Position numbers and translations under genes: made by a program. Under the pieces are notes generated by a model. That model searched no databases, was not told the DNA's origin, and worked only from the letters and a program-made list of their open reading frames with translations. From positions 32,414,104-32,478,103 of the forward strand of contig OU862917.1 of NCBI GenBank assembly GCA_917880885.1: a stretch of 64,000 bases of DNA, read 5' to 3'. Positions 33,595 through 45,087 of this stretch are shown here, in pieces. Position 1 is the first letter of the stretch. Every line of letters begins with the position of its first letter. Origin of the DNA: Limnephilus marmoratus. Lineage: Eukaryota; Arthropoda; Insecta; Trichoptera; Limnephilidae.

Positions 33595-35100
33595 TATATT
33601 TATGTACACAGCACCCTGATTTTTCACGAAAACGGCACTTTATAAATCAACAAAATATTATTATTATTATTATGACAATTAAAGAAAATTTACTGGTTCC
33701 CAATTTTTTTAAAGCGCATCGTAGGTAGTAGTTTTATTTCCCAATCCATTTGAATAAAAAAAATATTGAAAATATATCTGGTCGTTCTGATACACAATGC
33801 ATTGAAATCGTAGGGACGTAGGTATGTTTGCGGGTCGGCGATATTGCTTCTTCCATACTATTCATAAGCACTGACAAAAGCCTTAGAAGCTCTACCTAGT
33901 CCCTATTCCTCTCAATCTAATATTATTCGTCTTTCTTTGGATCAGTATATTTTCCTCGTTCGTTCGACCATTCCCCAGCGGGGTCCGTTTCATCTCCCGA
34001 CTTCTAATATTATTGGGCTTCTTACGTTGTTGTACATATACCTGGTTCACACTAGATTGGAATACCTTGTAAAAGTATGACAGGGTCAGTATTATATATC
34101 ATTTACTTTATATTATTTATTTAAGCACGATTTGAAAATATTGTTCCATAACAAAACAAAAATTAACCTAAACTTACTTATTATTTTACCTTGTTCTGTT
34201 TTATCCAAAGATATTAAATCTTTGGTTTTATCCATATGTCTTTATTTTTCGTGCTTTCCTGCTTTTAAAATTTAATGTGGGTAATAAAAGTATTCGAAAA
34301 TAATAAATAGAAAAAGGACCGCGCTTTACCGTATGGCAATACCAAAATGTTTTAAAGGTAAAAAAAAATAACTTTCAAAAAGCACCGCGGTTCACGGGCA
34401 TATTTATCACCTGTTCTGAAAAAATAGTGAAATTATTTTATGAAATGAGATGATGTTATGTCATATTCTAAGGATTTTTAATTAATAAAGCCTGTTTTGA
34501 AATATGCAATAAAAACATCGTCGTATAATATGTGATGTATGTTCACCAGTTGCCCTCTTTAACTACGAGTTTCCGGACATCATGTACACCTATTTCTCTT
34601 ATATATGCATAATAAATTATAAAACATCTAATGATACCAATTAATTTATTAATTAATTACTTTTTTATCAGATTTATTGTATAATTACTTTCCCGAAGAA
34701 GTACATATTCCAATTGTACATTTACTTTTATACTCCATTAAAACACAACCTGCGAATTTTTCTCACGCCAATTAGCCAAAAAAATCTCGCCTTATTTGCA
34801 TAGGAATAAAACAAATAAAAAATACAAAGAGAAACGTGGTTTAATCCACATTGTTCTTTGGTAAATCAATGAACCTTGGTGACCTGGCTATGTCTTAAAT
34901 CGTCCATTGTTTAGTGAGATATTACCATTAACTATGTACACGAATATTTAGATTAACGTTAAACATCCAATTAGTAGATTATATCTTGCTCTGTCTGTTA
35001 TTTAAGCCGTTTGCATTAATTGACAATGTTAACCACCCAGAATGAAATGTTATATTTATGACCTATTTGGCTTATTGCAGATAATGTAGAAATACCTTAG
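33595..35100. other. unassigned AT-rich DNA
   Basis: No supported gene or repeat. Confidence 0.35.
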
Positions 35101-35165
35101 AAAAATTAAATAATTGAACTTTGTATAAACCACTTATATGATGCGCAAATCCGACCGGTTTCGGA

Positions 35166-35336
35166 TCCGTTATTTATAGCAATTTGTTTTATTATCGAAA
35201 GTTCATATGGATATGAACCAAAATTAATTGATAACATCCTAAATAAAAAACTTATCAAAATTTCAAAAAATAAATATCTATACAATTCTAATAATGTTAA
35301 TGAACAAATAAAAATAATGCCATTCTTTTTCCCCAT
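35166..35336 (+). pseudogene. Penelope RT ORF, post-catalytic fragment
   Basis: The + frame reads FIIESSYGYEPKLIDNILNK and then KKLIKISKN, ending IMPFFFPI before a stop at 35334-35336. A Y-G-Y/F-x-P-x-x-I-x-x-I-x-x-K-K pattern followed by a P-F/Y segment is the usual linker after the RT domain in Penelope-like ORFs. The RT palm with YxDD is not in the window. About 210 bp separate it from the next coding part, perhaps an insertion. Confidence 0.6.
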
Positions 35337-35546
35337 TTGAATTATATTCCCATTTGGTCTCTAGTAGGTTGACATGTTGTTCTTGTATTATTTTGTATTT
35401 ATAATACTTATATAGTGCAATTGCATAGCGTGGGTTGACTAGATGATCATTTGGGGAAGTGTGTGAAAGGGTTTAGTTTTTCCTGTGGGGAAAATTTAAC
35501 CCGGACATTTAAATCTGGTGCGTAATAAAAAGAATGGCGTAAAATT

Positions 35547-36020
35547 TTGTATATTAATAATTTTTCAGTTCAATGTTGCAAAAATCTTCCTTCTAATATT
35601 AAACCAGCGTTTTATACAAGAAATAATATCGGTAATTTTTTGAGAAATACTAAAGATAAAGACCATAAATTGACTAATTCCGGAATATATAAACTCAAAT
35701 GCAATGATTGTCCCTTATTTTATATTGGAAAAACCACTCGTAATTTTGAAATCAGAATCACAGAACATTTAAGGTGTCTTAATAATAATAATTTTTCTGA
35801 GTTTGCTATCATTTATATCATTGAAAATAACCATAATTTTGAAAAAAATACAGGGATAAATATTCTTCATATTAATCATAAAGGAAAACGTTTAGATAAC
35901 TTAGAAGCCTTGGAAATTAAAAAATCCCTTAAAAATAATGAATCCATTATCAACAAACAAAAAATATTGTCATATAGCCCAATCATCGATTTGTTCCCCT
36001 ACCCACCCACTCTACACTAA
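35547..36020 (+). CDS. GIY-YIG endonuclease domain of a Penelope-like element
   Basis: About 157 codons open. Residues 46-50 give GIYKLKCNDC, then FYIGKT, then R-x-x-E-H: the GIY/YIG strands and the catalytic arginine and glutamate helix (FEIRITEHLRCL). C-N-D-C is the zinc-like CxxC placed between GIY and YIG in Penelope proteins. A further ILHINHKGKRLDNLEALEI segment closes the domain. The enzyme nicks DNA to prime reverse transcription. Here it lacks its RT partner upstream; the first methionine is arbitrary, since the true frame is a continuation of the RT ORF. Spacing after ALEI: the ORF ends 97 bp before the hammerhead. Confidence 0.85.
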   Translation: MYINNFSVQCCKNLPSNIKPAFYTRNNIGNFLRNTKDKDHKLTNSGIYKLKCNDCPLFYIGKTTRNFEIRITEHLRCLNNNNFSEFAIIYIIENNHNFEKNTGINILHINHKGKRLDNLEALEIKKSLKNNESIINKQKILSYSPIIDLFPYPPTLH

Positions 36021-36107
36021 TACCTACCCACCCAATCTACATTATTATCTAGCAACAGCTCCACCCCTACCATAATAAAACATTGTTCGAAACTGTCAAA
36101 TTAGTAT

Positions 36108-36160
36108 AAGCTTTCCCTGACGAAGGAACGTTTGTTCCGAAACCGGTCGGATTTGCGCAT
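36108..36160 (+). ncRNA. type I hammerhead ribozyme of the Penelope-like element
   Basis: CTGACGA (36117-36123), one A, stem II GGAAC/GTTCC with loop GTTT (36125-36138), GAA (36139-36141), palindromic ACCGGT (36142-36147), then C at 36148 as the predicted cleavage nucleotide. Stem I starts with 3 pairs between TCC before the core and GGA after the site. A self-complementary stem III of this kind is known from Penelope hammerheads, which cut best as dimers. It lies in the terminal repeat after the GIY-YIG ORF. Seen in sequence; activity is inferred. Confidence 0.8.
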
Positions 36161-36201
36161 CAAATAAGTGGTTTATACAAAGTTGAATTATTTCATTTTT
36201 C

Positions 36202-36610
36202 TATAATGGATAACCACAAAGTAATAGCTACATTCAAAAATATAGAAATACCTTGCTCTAAGTGTGCAACTTACATTCTACTTCTGTAATATTTGCAAAT
36301 TATTTACGGTCTTGTAAAATTATTGCAAAATCTATGATTCAATCGAGGACCACGCTTTATATTCCAAAAAAATCAGTTTTGCAGGTCTGCTACCCTAATT
36401 TAATTATCTAAATTTTTCTGTTGATTTCCAATTTTTGATTTCTTTATTTTTTAATTAAATAATGAATAAAAATAGTTTAAACATTTTCTTTCTTTATTTA
36501 TCTCATCCATTTTCAACATGTTATATTCTCTCTTTTCTATATTTCTCTTATCGTCGTGTTATTTTTTTTATTTATTTCCCTAATAACGTAACTATGTTTA
36601 TTTTGGGGTA
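36202..36610. other. unassigned AT-rich DNA
   Basis: Nothing recognised. Confidence 0.35.
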
Positions 36611-36613
36611 TTA

Positions 36614-36903
36614 GGGGCCATTCATAAATTACGTTATACGAATTTCATAATTTTTTGACCCCCTCCCCCCCGTCCCCGTCACATTTGTGAGACCCCCTCC
36701 CCCCTAGTGTGGAGTCACATATTTTGCAATTTTAAATATAATATAAAAATAATCAAAACAGTAGTTCAATTTTTTTTTACATGTGACGTCACAGAGCTGA
36801 TGTTTCCCCCCCCCCCCCCCCATACCCCTTATCACACAGTGTCACACTTCTCTACTCCCCTCCCCTCCCCCCCCTAAGGTGTGACGTAATTTATTATTAT
36901 GCC
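36614..36903. mobile_element. PIF/Harbinger-like MITE with C runs
   Basis: GGGGCCATTCATAAATTACG at the left and complement of CGTAATTTATTATTATGCC at the right; TTA on both sides (36611-36613, 36904-36906). Interior has CCCCCTCCCCCC and a run of 15 C, plus GTGACGTCACAGAG. Confidence 0.6.
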
Positions 36904-36906
36904 TTA

Positions 36907-37249
36907 TTATGCTATCTCCTTATTTTTTTTTCATTTGCTAGATTATTATTTGCCATGTGAGACAAATTTCCTGAATCTAAAGTTACAGTCGGCAAACTTT
37001 CACAGGAGTAGTAAATGTGTTCAACTCTATGGAAAATAGTTACAAACAGGCTATAATCACATGCCCCATTAATAATAATCAATGTTAGCATAAAACCTAC
37101 TATTCTTCTGGAAGTGTTCTATATAATTGAATTATCATATTTTACTTCATGATTACATTGATTGCTGTTCCACAAAATTGTTATGTACGAGTATATTACA
37201 TGTTTACAGACGTATATTAATATAAACAATAATTACATGATGTTATAGA
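36907..37249. other. unassigned AT-rich DNA
   Basis: Nothing recognised. Confidence 0.35.
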
Positions 37250-37502
37250 GTTTTTTCGGAGGCGTCTACTAATATCTACAGAAATTCCAAAAACTGAAAA
37301 AATCGAACTAATATTAGATATCTATGAGAACCAAAGTGTTGACGAATATCTACAGCTCAAACTGTTGACTAATATCTATGAGAACCAAAGTGTTGACGAA
37401 TATCTACAGCTCAAACTGCTGACTAATATCTATGAGAAAAAAAGTGTTGACGAATATCTATTGCACTGGCAGAGGTTGGATTTGCAATTATGTATAGCAT
37501 AT

Positions 37503-37962
37503 GTAACCCAAAAACCCAATCTTGTAACCCAATCTAACTAGAAGTATATCATTTTCTTATTACAGAAGATCTGTGTGCATAGTATTAAGAGCAGGCAAAA
37601 CATAATATATCTTTATTTACTATCTAAGCAGCATTATATGTATAAAACTGATTACTGTGAACTATATATCAATAATTCATTAATATACTAATAATAACTT
37701 ATCTTTTCCAATATTCTTTAACTTCTTCACCTTATTCTTGTAATCCAATATAACTACATAAACTCTCTTACTGTATAAGAATTTGTGTGCATAGTATCAA
37801 TTAGTGAAAAATTTCAACCTTTACTAATGAATGTATATCCACAAACTGTAAACTTCACCCGCCATAACACAGGGTCATCCCTAGCGTGGAGGGTGAAATA
37901 TTACAAAAAAACTATATGTACTTTCGATAATTCATGTATTAAGTAAATAAAATAAATAAATA
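37503..37962 (+). mobile_element. LINE 3' end inserted in the 432-bp-family element
   Basis: Sequence absent from the other two copies of the host element. It ends with the tail AAGTAAATAAAATAAATAAA, has no ORF, and contains CCGCCATAACACAGGGTC, which looks like 3' UTR. Class CR1/Jockey by tail style only. Confidence 0.5.
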
Positions 37963-38216
37963 TTGGAATAACGTAATATTGCGTATGCACTATGCAGTTT
38001 AAAAAACTTAATTTATGTAAGTATGTATGTAAAAATCCCTAATATCGGACTATTGGACACATTTAGCTGATTAGTCCAACCTACGCTCTGTAGATATAAG
38101 TTCAACCTACGCTCTGTAGATATTAGTCAACAATGGGACCGTCATAGATATTCGTCCGACCTTAGCTCTGTAGATATTAGTCAACACTCTGAAGTTCGTA
38201 GATATTAGTTCAACAT

Positions 38217-38836
38217 TAGAAATTAGAAAGTCTGGTTAAAAGACGAAACATAAATGACCTCTTAATGCTATATAAAATTGTGAATAATCGTGTAGACAGC
38301 AACTTAGTCAACCAAATCAAGTTATACGCCAGGCCAAAATCTACCAGAAACCTAAACACATTCTGGACTGAAATCTTTACTAATAATACTGGATACTTTA
38401 ATCCTATGTCCAGAATATGTCGATCATACAATGATCTTGTCAAAATACACACTTTTATAGATATTTTTCTAAACAATGTAACATGTTTCAAAAAACATCT
38501 CCACGATTTGTGCACCTAAAAAAAAAAAAAAAAAATAATAATTTATTTGTTGTTTTATTACATCTCAGGAAATACTTCATAAATATTGTATACTTATAAT
38601 GTATTTCAATTTTGTATTTAGTTTTATTTGTTTTTAAAGTTATGTATAAATAATACTTACATTGTTTTTCATGTGTTTGCTTCTGTAAATATTCAAATGT
38701 GATTACTGCAGACACATTAGTCTAGGGATATTTATATTTGTATTTTAATTTATTATATTTAACCACAAAAATGTTTATAAATATCCTGTTTGTGTCTCAA
38801 ATAAAAAAAATAAATAAATAAAAAAATAAAATAAAA
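38217..38836 (+). pseudogene. CR1/Jockey-like LINE 3' end inserted in the 432-bp-family element
   Basis: The frame 38217-38517 encodes RRNINDLLMLYKIVNNRVDS, a usual LINE C-terminus (R-R-N-x-x-D-L-L-x-L-Y-K-I-V-N), and ends CFKKHLHDLCT-stop. A run of 17 A follows, then a UTR and the tail AATAAATAAATAAAAAAATA. 5'-truncated copy; the interrupted host motif is CAACA/TATGAGCTG. Confidence 0.7.
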
Positions 38837-38901
38837 ATATGAGCTGAAGATATTCGTCCGACATACAGGCTGTAGATTTAGTATCTGGTTTCGTTTTTTT
38901 C

Positions 38902-39777
38902 TGCGTATTTAGTATATTGGATGCACATTCAATTAATCATTTTATATCTTTTACGTCATTAGAAAATTAAAAATGTAGGTACGGTATAAATAACTTCCAT
39001 TGCTCAATGAAATAAAAGTATAATTCCATATCTATTCATGGTCGCCTGGAATAGAAAGTTTCCAGGTAGTTAATTCACGATTCAAGCATTTGAAAGATCT
39101 CGCCCCAGCGTCCATCGTTTCGGGTAATTACCTACAATATTCATCTGTCATTAATTCATCCGGACTTTGTTCCTAGTGATATGAATCTTGGATTATCAGA
39201 TGGATAGTAAGGTTATTAGAGATCTCATCGTATTCCCAATTACAGTTATTTGCTGCTATGGAGAATATGTATTTCTAATACTTGATATATGTTTTATCTT
39301 ACGTGTTCAGAATAATCTACAATCATTACAAATATTTTTTTAAATGTATATAGTTCCTCAAATAAGTGTTATCTAAGAACATTAAAATAAAAAACCCTTC
39401 AACATATTTCGAATCTTGCACATCTTTTTCTGTCATGAATTTCTAGGAAAATGTGTAGTGAAACTATGGCATCTTCAATAGTTGGTGATATGTTATGAGG
39501 CTGAAGGGACTAGAAATGAAAATAGTTAGGAAGTGTGTGACTATTAAGATTTGGTCAGCAAACACGGCTTAAGTCATTCAGTTTCAGTGCCGGCAACCCG
39601 GGCGTTTATTTTATTTTCATTTATGTACATATTTTACTTTTACCCACCACACTAGACATAGTGTGTTCCGAAGCGGGTAAAAAAACATATTACATTTATT
39701 AAAAAAAGATGGGTATGTACATAAAAAGGTAAAAATATATGCTTATATGTACATATATTATTGTTGTTATATTAAAT
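38902..39777. other. unassigned DNA
   Basis: No supported feature. Confidence 0.35.
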
Positions 39778-40085
39778 ACTAGCAGACCCGGACACAAGTT
39801 GCTGTGGCTAACGAAACACAACGCCACGCTATTACCCAACCTTTATAATCAACGCCATCTGTTAAATCAAATCCACACCGCCCGTTTGCCAGCCTGCTGC
39901 CGCTTGGCCAGATATATTATATATTTCAACCAATTTACACAAAACCTTGACAAATTATGTACCTAAAAACTTTCCTCATGAACCACTCTATCTATTGGTG
40001 AAAACCGGATGACAATCCGTTGCGTAGCTTAAAAGATCTAAGCGCACGGACTGCGGGAGCGACTTCATTTTATACTATGTAAAGA
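39778..40085 (-). mobile_element. non-autonomous Helitron, subfamily A
   Basis: Starts CTAGCAGACCCGGACACAAG and ends at ATACTATGTAAAGAT. It carries a subfamily C segment (TTTCAACCAATTTACACAAA) in its middle, showing that subfamilies A and C are variants of one element. Confidence 0.6.
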
Positions 40086-40184
40086 TTTACATGTTGTTTT
40101 CATTATTTGATATATTTCATAAAAAAAAGAAGAAATATTTGATTTATTTCATAAGGATAAGAAAATAACATTACAAATAATAAT

Positions 40185-40862
40185 AATAATATAACTTTAT
40201 TCCAGAATGTATGCAGGGGAAGTGCAATGCAATACATTCCATAATGTAAAATAACAAAAAAAGATAAATAATAAGTTAAGGTAAAAAGTAAATAACAACA
40301 CATAAATTAAATAACATAAACGAATAAGCATGAAAAATGAAACTAAGAAAAAAAAATTATGTATGTATCAAACACTAAAATGAATGTAAATAGCCGTTTA
40401 CGGAGGGTATTTCATCGTCTCCCGTCTCCAGAGGGTCATCAGGGGAGATTCCATCCAGGCAGTCATGGCGGTGATGATCGCATTCTTCGAATGGCGCAGT
40501 CTGCACCATAAACTTCCCATGCGGTGGCGGAGAAGTGCCCGGAAAGCATGTACTCGTCCCTCCAGGAACATTTCCGTAGCACTGCAGTATCTCGGTAGGC
40601 GGAAAAGTTGGCGATAAGCGTTATTGTAAGAAACCTTTAACTTATGCCATTGGGTTGCAGTGTAGTCAACCCACAGTTCTGATGTGTACAACGAGGTACA
40701 GAAAGCGTTGAACAGTATTCTTTTTACTTTGGGGCTGCAGGAGTAAAAACGTCTTGACAGCATACCCGCTCTAACTGATATTGCTCTTCTCTGCCTTTCC
40801 ATGTCCTCGATATCCTTAAGGTCGTCTGTGATGACATGTCCCAAGTAGGTATAACGCTTCGA
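40185..40862 (-). pseudogene. CR1/L2-like LINE, C-terminal ORF and 3' end
   Basis: The minus frame from 40862 reads SKRYTYLGHVITDD, then DIEDMERQRRAISVRAGML, RRFYSC, VKRILFNAFCTSLYTSELW and YNNAYRQLFRLPRY. The Y-L-G-H pattern followed by a long helical region is the post-RT part of CR1/L2-type ORF2. It stops near 40398. The rest to 40185 is 3' UTR with AATAAAG and a TATTATTATTATTATT tail, common in CR1/L2. No RT core in the window. Confidence 0.75.
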
Positions 40863-41250
40863 TTCTTAATGGTGGCCTTTCACTAGGGCGATACTGATAT
40901 TATCTGTCCCTCCACTGACTTAGTGCCTATCTACAACATAATAAACACCTTTGGGTAGTGGGTGGCTGATTTGTCAAATGTTTCGAAGTCCCACCCGGAC
41001 GTGGTGAGTCCAAAAGTCCTTCATAACTGAACAAGCACACCATTGCCAAAGTCATTACAAACAACGTTTCAATTCTCAATGATGGCCTCCCACCGGGGCG
41101 ATACTGAGATTATCTGCCGCTCCACTAACTTGTGCCTAAACTAAACATAATAACCATCTTTGTCTAGTGGCTGAGTTAGTTTAGTCCTTCATCATTGAAC
41201 AAGCAACATCATCTGCTTTTAATTATGGTAGTAGGAGATTTTCAAAAGAA
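40863..41250. repeat. family B second block, two tandem copies
   Basis: TCTTAATGGTGGCCTTTCAC at about 40865 and TCTCAATGATGGCCTCCCAC at about 41073 start two similar 150-200-bp units, each with GGGCGATACTGA and a TTATCTG...CTCCACT segment. The duplication looks like a tandem copy. Confidence 0.5.
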
Positions 41251-41264
41251 AAGAAATAAAAAAA

Positions 41265-41700
41265 GCTTTTTTACATTCGTTCCACACAGAAGGCCCTGAG
41301 GAAAAAAACCCTAAGTGCAATACATTGATTACGTGAGCTTTAAAGTGGGGGAGGGGGTCCAGCAAAATCTCACGTCTTCTTGAAAAGAATTACGAAGTGG
41401 CCCAAATTTATCTCACCAAGTGGGGGTCTAGATTGGAAGAAAAACTGCTCACGTAATTAATGTATGCCCCCTAAGGCCCTATGTCATCATTAGGGGTGCT
41501 GTTTGGAGGGTCTTTTTAGGGAAAGGAAGGAGAAGAAGTTCTGAGAAGGAAAAATATATCAGGGGTGTGTAGATAAGCGACGGTCGCATGAATCCATCCC
41601 TCCCACTGCGATGCAAGGCAATGGGTCGAGAGAGTCCGGCTGGAGGAGTCAATGCAGTGGGTTGACAAACGCATCCACCCCCAATATATATTAAAACCCC
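41265..41700 (+). repeat. family B dispersed repeat with a MITE insertion
   Basis: Starts TCCACACAGAAGGCCCTGAG and runs on after the MITE 41315-41471 at GGCCCTATGTCATCATTAGG, with GGTCTTTTTAGGGAAAGGAA and GTCGAGAGAGTCCGGC. It ends at CACCCCCAATATA. Confidence 0.6.
41315..41471. mobile_element. 157-bp MITE in family B, TAA duplication
   Basis: TACATTGATTACGTGAGC at the left and complement of GCTCACGTAATTAATGTA at the right; TAA on both sides (41312-41314 and 41472-41474). Interior GGGGGAGGGGGTCC. Probably the same superfamily as 33436-33591. Confidence 0.6.
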
Positions 41701-42400
41701 GTGTTGGGAAACCGGATATCTTTTTTTAAGGTAAAAAAAGAAAATATTAAATATTTCAACGCATTTATAACGAAACGCGCGCCGTAAATTAAATAAAAAA
41801 TCGGAACACACACGTAATAATGAAAATGAAAATACAACGTATTTTAACGAAATAAAATACTTACATAAATAATGCGCATTCTTTTGTTATTTTCCTTTAA
41901 GTTATTCTAGTGAAAATTATTTATTCTTTAAGGAAAAAGGGATAAAATATCGCTCAGATATCTCACACAAATCCAGAAGTCAAACAACGAGAGCATTTAT
42001 ATAACCGAACCCGTGTTATTTTAAAAAATTCACATGTTTTATTTTCTTTGTGTTCTGGATATTATTTTTTTGTTGTTGGTAATACTTTTAACGTTGCGGC
42101 TTAAGCCCTCTTTGAAAGAACCCATTTTCGCGACGATTATTTTTTTGTAGCAGATTAATATTTTTAATTTAATTTTAACCATTTTCGTTTAATCCTTTTA
42201 GATTCACAAAATATTGTGTTTACCGAAAAATTATACAGATTACGATTACCAGTGGCGTGGCGCCAATTTCCCGCCCCCTGGCAAGCTTGTTCACCGAATT
42301 CCTCCCCTTCTTAACGCTAAGATTAAAAATGAGAGTAGAATTTTTTGAGTTTCGGATCATTCCAATACCTGTAGGTTACATAAGTAAAAAAAGCTTTTTT
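41701..42400. other. unassigned DNA
   Basis: CAGTGGCGTGGCGCC at 42250 looks like one end of a hAT element, but no partner end is seen. Confidence 0.3.
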
Positions 42401-42404
42401 TTAA

Positions 42405-42832
42405 CTTTAGCCTTCACACAGGAGGAAAATAATTCACCTCAGGGCCTATGTCATCTTTGTGGATGCTTTGTGTAGGATCTTTTTAGGAAATGAAGGAGAG
42501 GAAGTTCTATGAGGAGGGGTAGGAATCTGGAGGTCAGTAGGTCAAGGAGTGATTCCATTCATCCTACTGCGGTGCAAGGCGATGTTATGAGAGATGCTGG
42601 AGAGGTCAAAAGGTCTCCTTCAACCGATCTCTCCCGATTCGGCCTGTCCGCAGTTGATAAGCAGACGCATCCGCCGCCTAGACTCGAACAAACCTCTCAC
42701 CCCATGAACTTTGCCACCCCTGCAGGGTCATCAAACGTAGCGAACCACTTGGGGTGACATAAATATGGCGGGAGTGTTGGTTATCCATTAAATTGTTTCC
42801 CGGGCGGTGTGGTACCCATACCCGCCTCCCAA
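42405..42832 (+). repeat. family B dispersed repeat
   Basis: TTAGCCTTCACACAGGAGG at the start; GTGCAAGGCGATG, TTCGGCCTGTCCGCAG, TTATCCATTAAATTG and CATACCCGCCTCCCAAAGTG at the end, colinear with 21360-21775. Confidence 0.65.
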
Positions 42833-43539
42833 AGTGATCAGAAAAAACAGTATCTCTTGCAATTTAATGACATCGTATATTGCCATTCCATTTGAATTTC
42901 ATAATTATGACGAAAAACAGTTCTGCGTAAAATGAAATTTAAGCAAAGAATGATCAGACTTTTGTATCTCGAACCTCGCTCTCATGGCATTTCTTGTGTT
43001 CTTGCTATGCTACCAATAACTCTAATACTGGGGATGATGAAAATACAAATATTATGTGTTGCGTAGTTCCACCTGCTCCGGGTATCTTTTAATGAATATT
43101 TATTAATAAAAAAACAACAAAAAATGATCAATTCATACAACGTAGAAACTAATATGTATTGTATATTTTTATTTTGATGCCGTCCAACATTTAATAATCA
43201 ACGCTTTGCATATCACGAAATACTGCATTCATGTATGCAAATTTATGCAATTCATCTGACCGTCACATTATTAATGGTGTATATGTTTTTTTTTTACATT
43301 TCCCCGAACCGATTAACAAAGAGTTTGCGATTTGAGTAAAATTCTCTTTTGACTCTTTTGTGCATTGCCGTTTTAATGCAGCAAAAAACTTCTCCGGCAA
43401 AAAAAACGGCGACAGAAGAACGGGAGGATATGTATTTAAATTTATTAAAAAAAAATTTTTTATAAACGCCGCACAAGAGTATTTGCTCGCGACTGTGTAG
43501 AGTCAGTGGTACTTCCACAGCCCTAATCGGGGATGTTTT
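42833..43539. other. unassigned AT-rich DNA
   Basis: No supported feature. Confidence 0.35.
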
Positions 43540-44156
43540 ATTTTATTTTATTTTTATTTTTTATTATTATTGTACAACAGAATAATTCCAATTACAGTAC
43601 AATTTAGTTACCCTATCAGCATTTAGGCAAGTGACTCTTCAATAATGTTTTTAAGGCATATAAAGAACAGTCACTTATATCCAAATGGTTTGCAATTTCA
43701 TTTAACAGCACCACTCCCCTCGTCATGCTATGCTTTGCCAAGACGTCTGTTGTGCCGTTCGGTACCTACTTTAAATAAGTCATGATGTCGACTTCGGCTG
43801 TAGTGGTCTGGTACATATAAACCATAGCATCCCAAGAGAAATGGGCTATTGATGAAATTGTTCCAAATTTTGAAAGACAGAATAGCAAGACTTGCTTTCC
43901 TTCTAGTTTCTAGGCTCACAGAATCAGTTTCCTCAAGTAAGTCAATATGGTGCATGAACCTTGGATAAGTTCCATGCTTCCGCATATAAACATACCTGAG
44001 GAATTTCTTCTGGATTTGCTCTAACATATCAATGTACTTCTGGTGGTACGGTGCCCAAACATCGCTCGCGTACTCCAGCTTGCTTCTCAGTATGCCATCG
44101 AATAACGCTAGAATAGCTTCTTGGTTATCAAACTGCTTACACGTCCTGATGATGAA
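43540..44156 (-). pseudogene. second copy of the Jockey/CR1-like LINE 3' end
   Basis: Reverse-strand copy of the LINE at 1615-2235. The minus frame reads GFIIRTCKQFDNQEAILALF, then KSKLEYASDVW-like and FLRYVYMRKHGTYP, and stays open past the point where copy 1 has a stop (WNNF here). It ends in an early stop near 43728. A-rich tail at the left (AAAATAAAATAAAATAAAAC on the minus strand). Confidence 0.8.
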
Positions 44157-44204
44157 TCCAAGAAGTTTGTAGGAAGACTGAGTGAGCTGCGATATATGGC
44201 AAGA

Positions 44205-44345
44205 GAATGTTGCGAGACTGAATGTAGTGGGGAGGGAAAACAGATGGGTCAAGAGGAAATATTTGGCTATTTAGATCTGGTCGCCAAACACAACCAAAGT
44301 CATTGCAAGCAACTTTTTGATTCTGAATGGCTTTTAGTTTTATTT
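44205..44345 (+). repeat. family B, second block
   Basis: GACTGAATGTAGTGGGGAGG, TTAGATCTGGTCGCCAAACA and TCATTGCAAGCAAC match 24280-24420. Confidence 0.5.
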
Positions 44346-45087
44346 TTACAGCCTTTTCACATCCTGTTGCAACAGTTTGGGCAAGTACTGGCCTAATTTA
44401 GACGGAGTTTCTAGCCACGCGGGTACCTGATGAATTTGACAGCCGGCCGTTAATGTACAGGCGCCGGTAGAGGGCGAATCGAGGAGAAGTTTCGATACGT
44501 TCGTCAGTTGGTTCCGGAGAGTAGGTACATGGTGTGACAGCTGAACTACAAGCCGCCAAAGGTCATGGCCGAAACACACGTGAGCGAATTAAGAATTTGT
44601 AATGGATCATCACGAGATAGTATAGCTTAACTTTGGTTTATTATATATCCCTAGCATTTAATTTAAATCCTTCTAAATATGTACGGTTATCTGTACAGGC
44701 GCCCTTCAGGATTAACTAATGATTTGCTTCCATTTATCGTTACCACATGTTCCGAGATTATAGTTTCACATTAATTTGACATACCTATGGTAATCAACCA
44801 CCCCTGTAGATTTAAAATCAATTTAATCATGCTCTACCCATAATTGTTTGAAATTAATTAAATAAATGTTACATCTTTGTTACTGGAACAATCCGTCTTT
44901 TCTTACACTGATCTACCCACATGTCTGCACTTGTTTGTTTGAATACGAGAGAAATATTAAGAGTATTTGGATGGCGGTGATTAGTTAAAGATAGATATTA
45001 GGTAAAAATATCGTTACACTGTCTTCTTATGATTATCAATAAATGACAACTGTGACCATAGGTATATACATTGTACAAAAAAAAACA
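44346..45087. other. unassigned DNA
   Basis: No supported feature. A moderately GC-rich stretch at 44410-44580 has no recognisable coding. Confidence 0.35.

Larger units (their letters stand above)
35101..36201 (+). mobile_element. Penelope-like element, 5'-truncated, with inverted terminal segments
   Basis: A relic of a Penelope-like retroelement. The left 35101-35167 is an inverted copy of the right terminal segment 36135-36201 (CTTTGTATAAACCACTTAT, GCGCAAATCCGACCGG). Between them lie the end of an RT ORF, a GIY-YIG ORF and a hammerhead ribozyme. Terminal repeats that are truncated and inverted are typical of these elements. The RT catalytic core is missing and the ORF is interrupted, so it cannot move alone. 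Confidence 0.8.
37258..38892 (-). mobile_element. 432-bp-family element, copy 3, split by two LINE tails
   Basis: Flanked by GTTTTTTC (37250-37257) and G-T7-C (38893-38901), an 8-bp duplication with one extra T. Element parts are 37258-37502, 37963-38216 and about 38837-38892. Two 3'-end LINE insertions occupy the gaps. Its subrepeat arms are longer than in the two 432-bp copies: an extra ATAGATATTCGTCCGAC unit near 38145 and extra GAACCAAAGTGTTGACGAAT units near 37340-37440. Confidence 0.7.
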
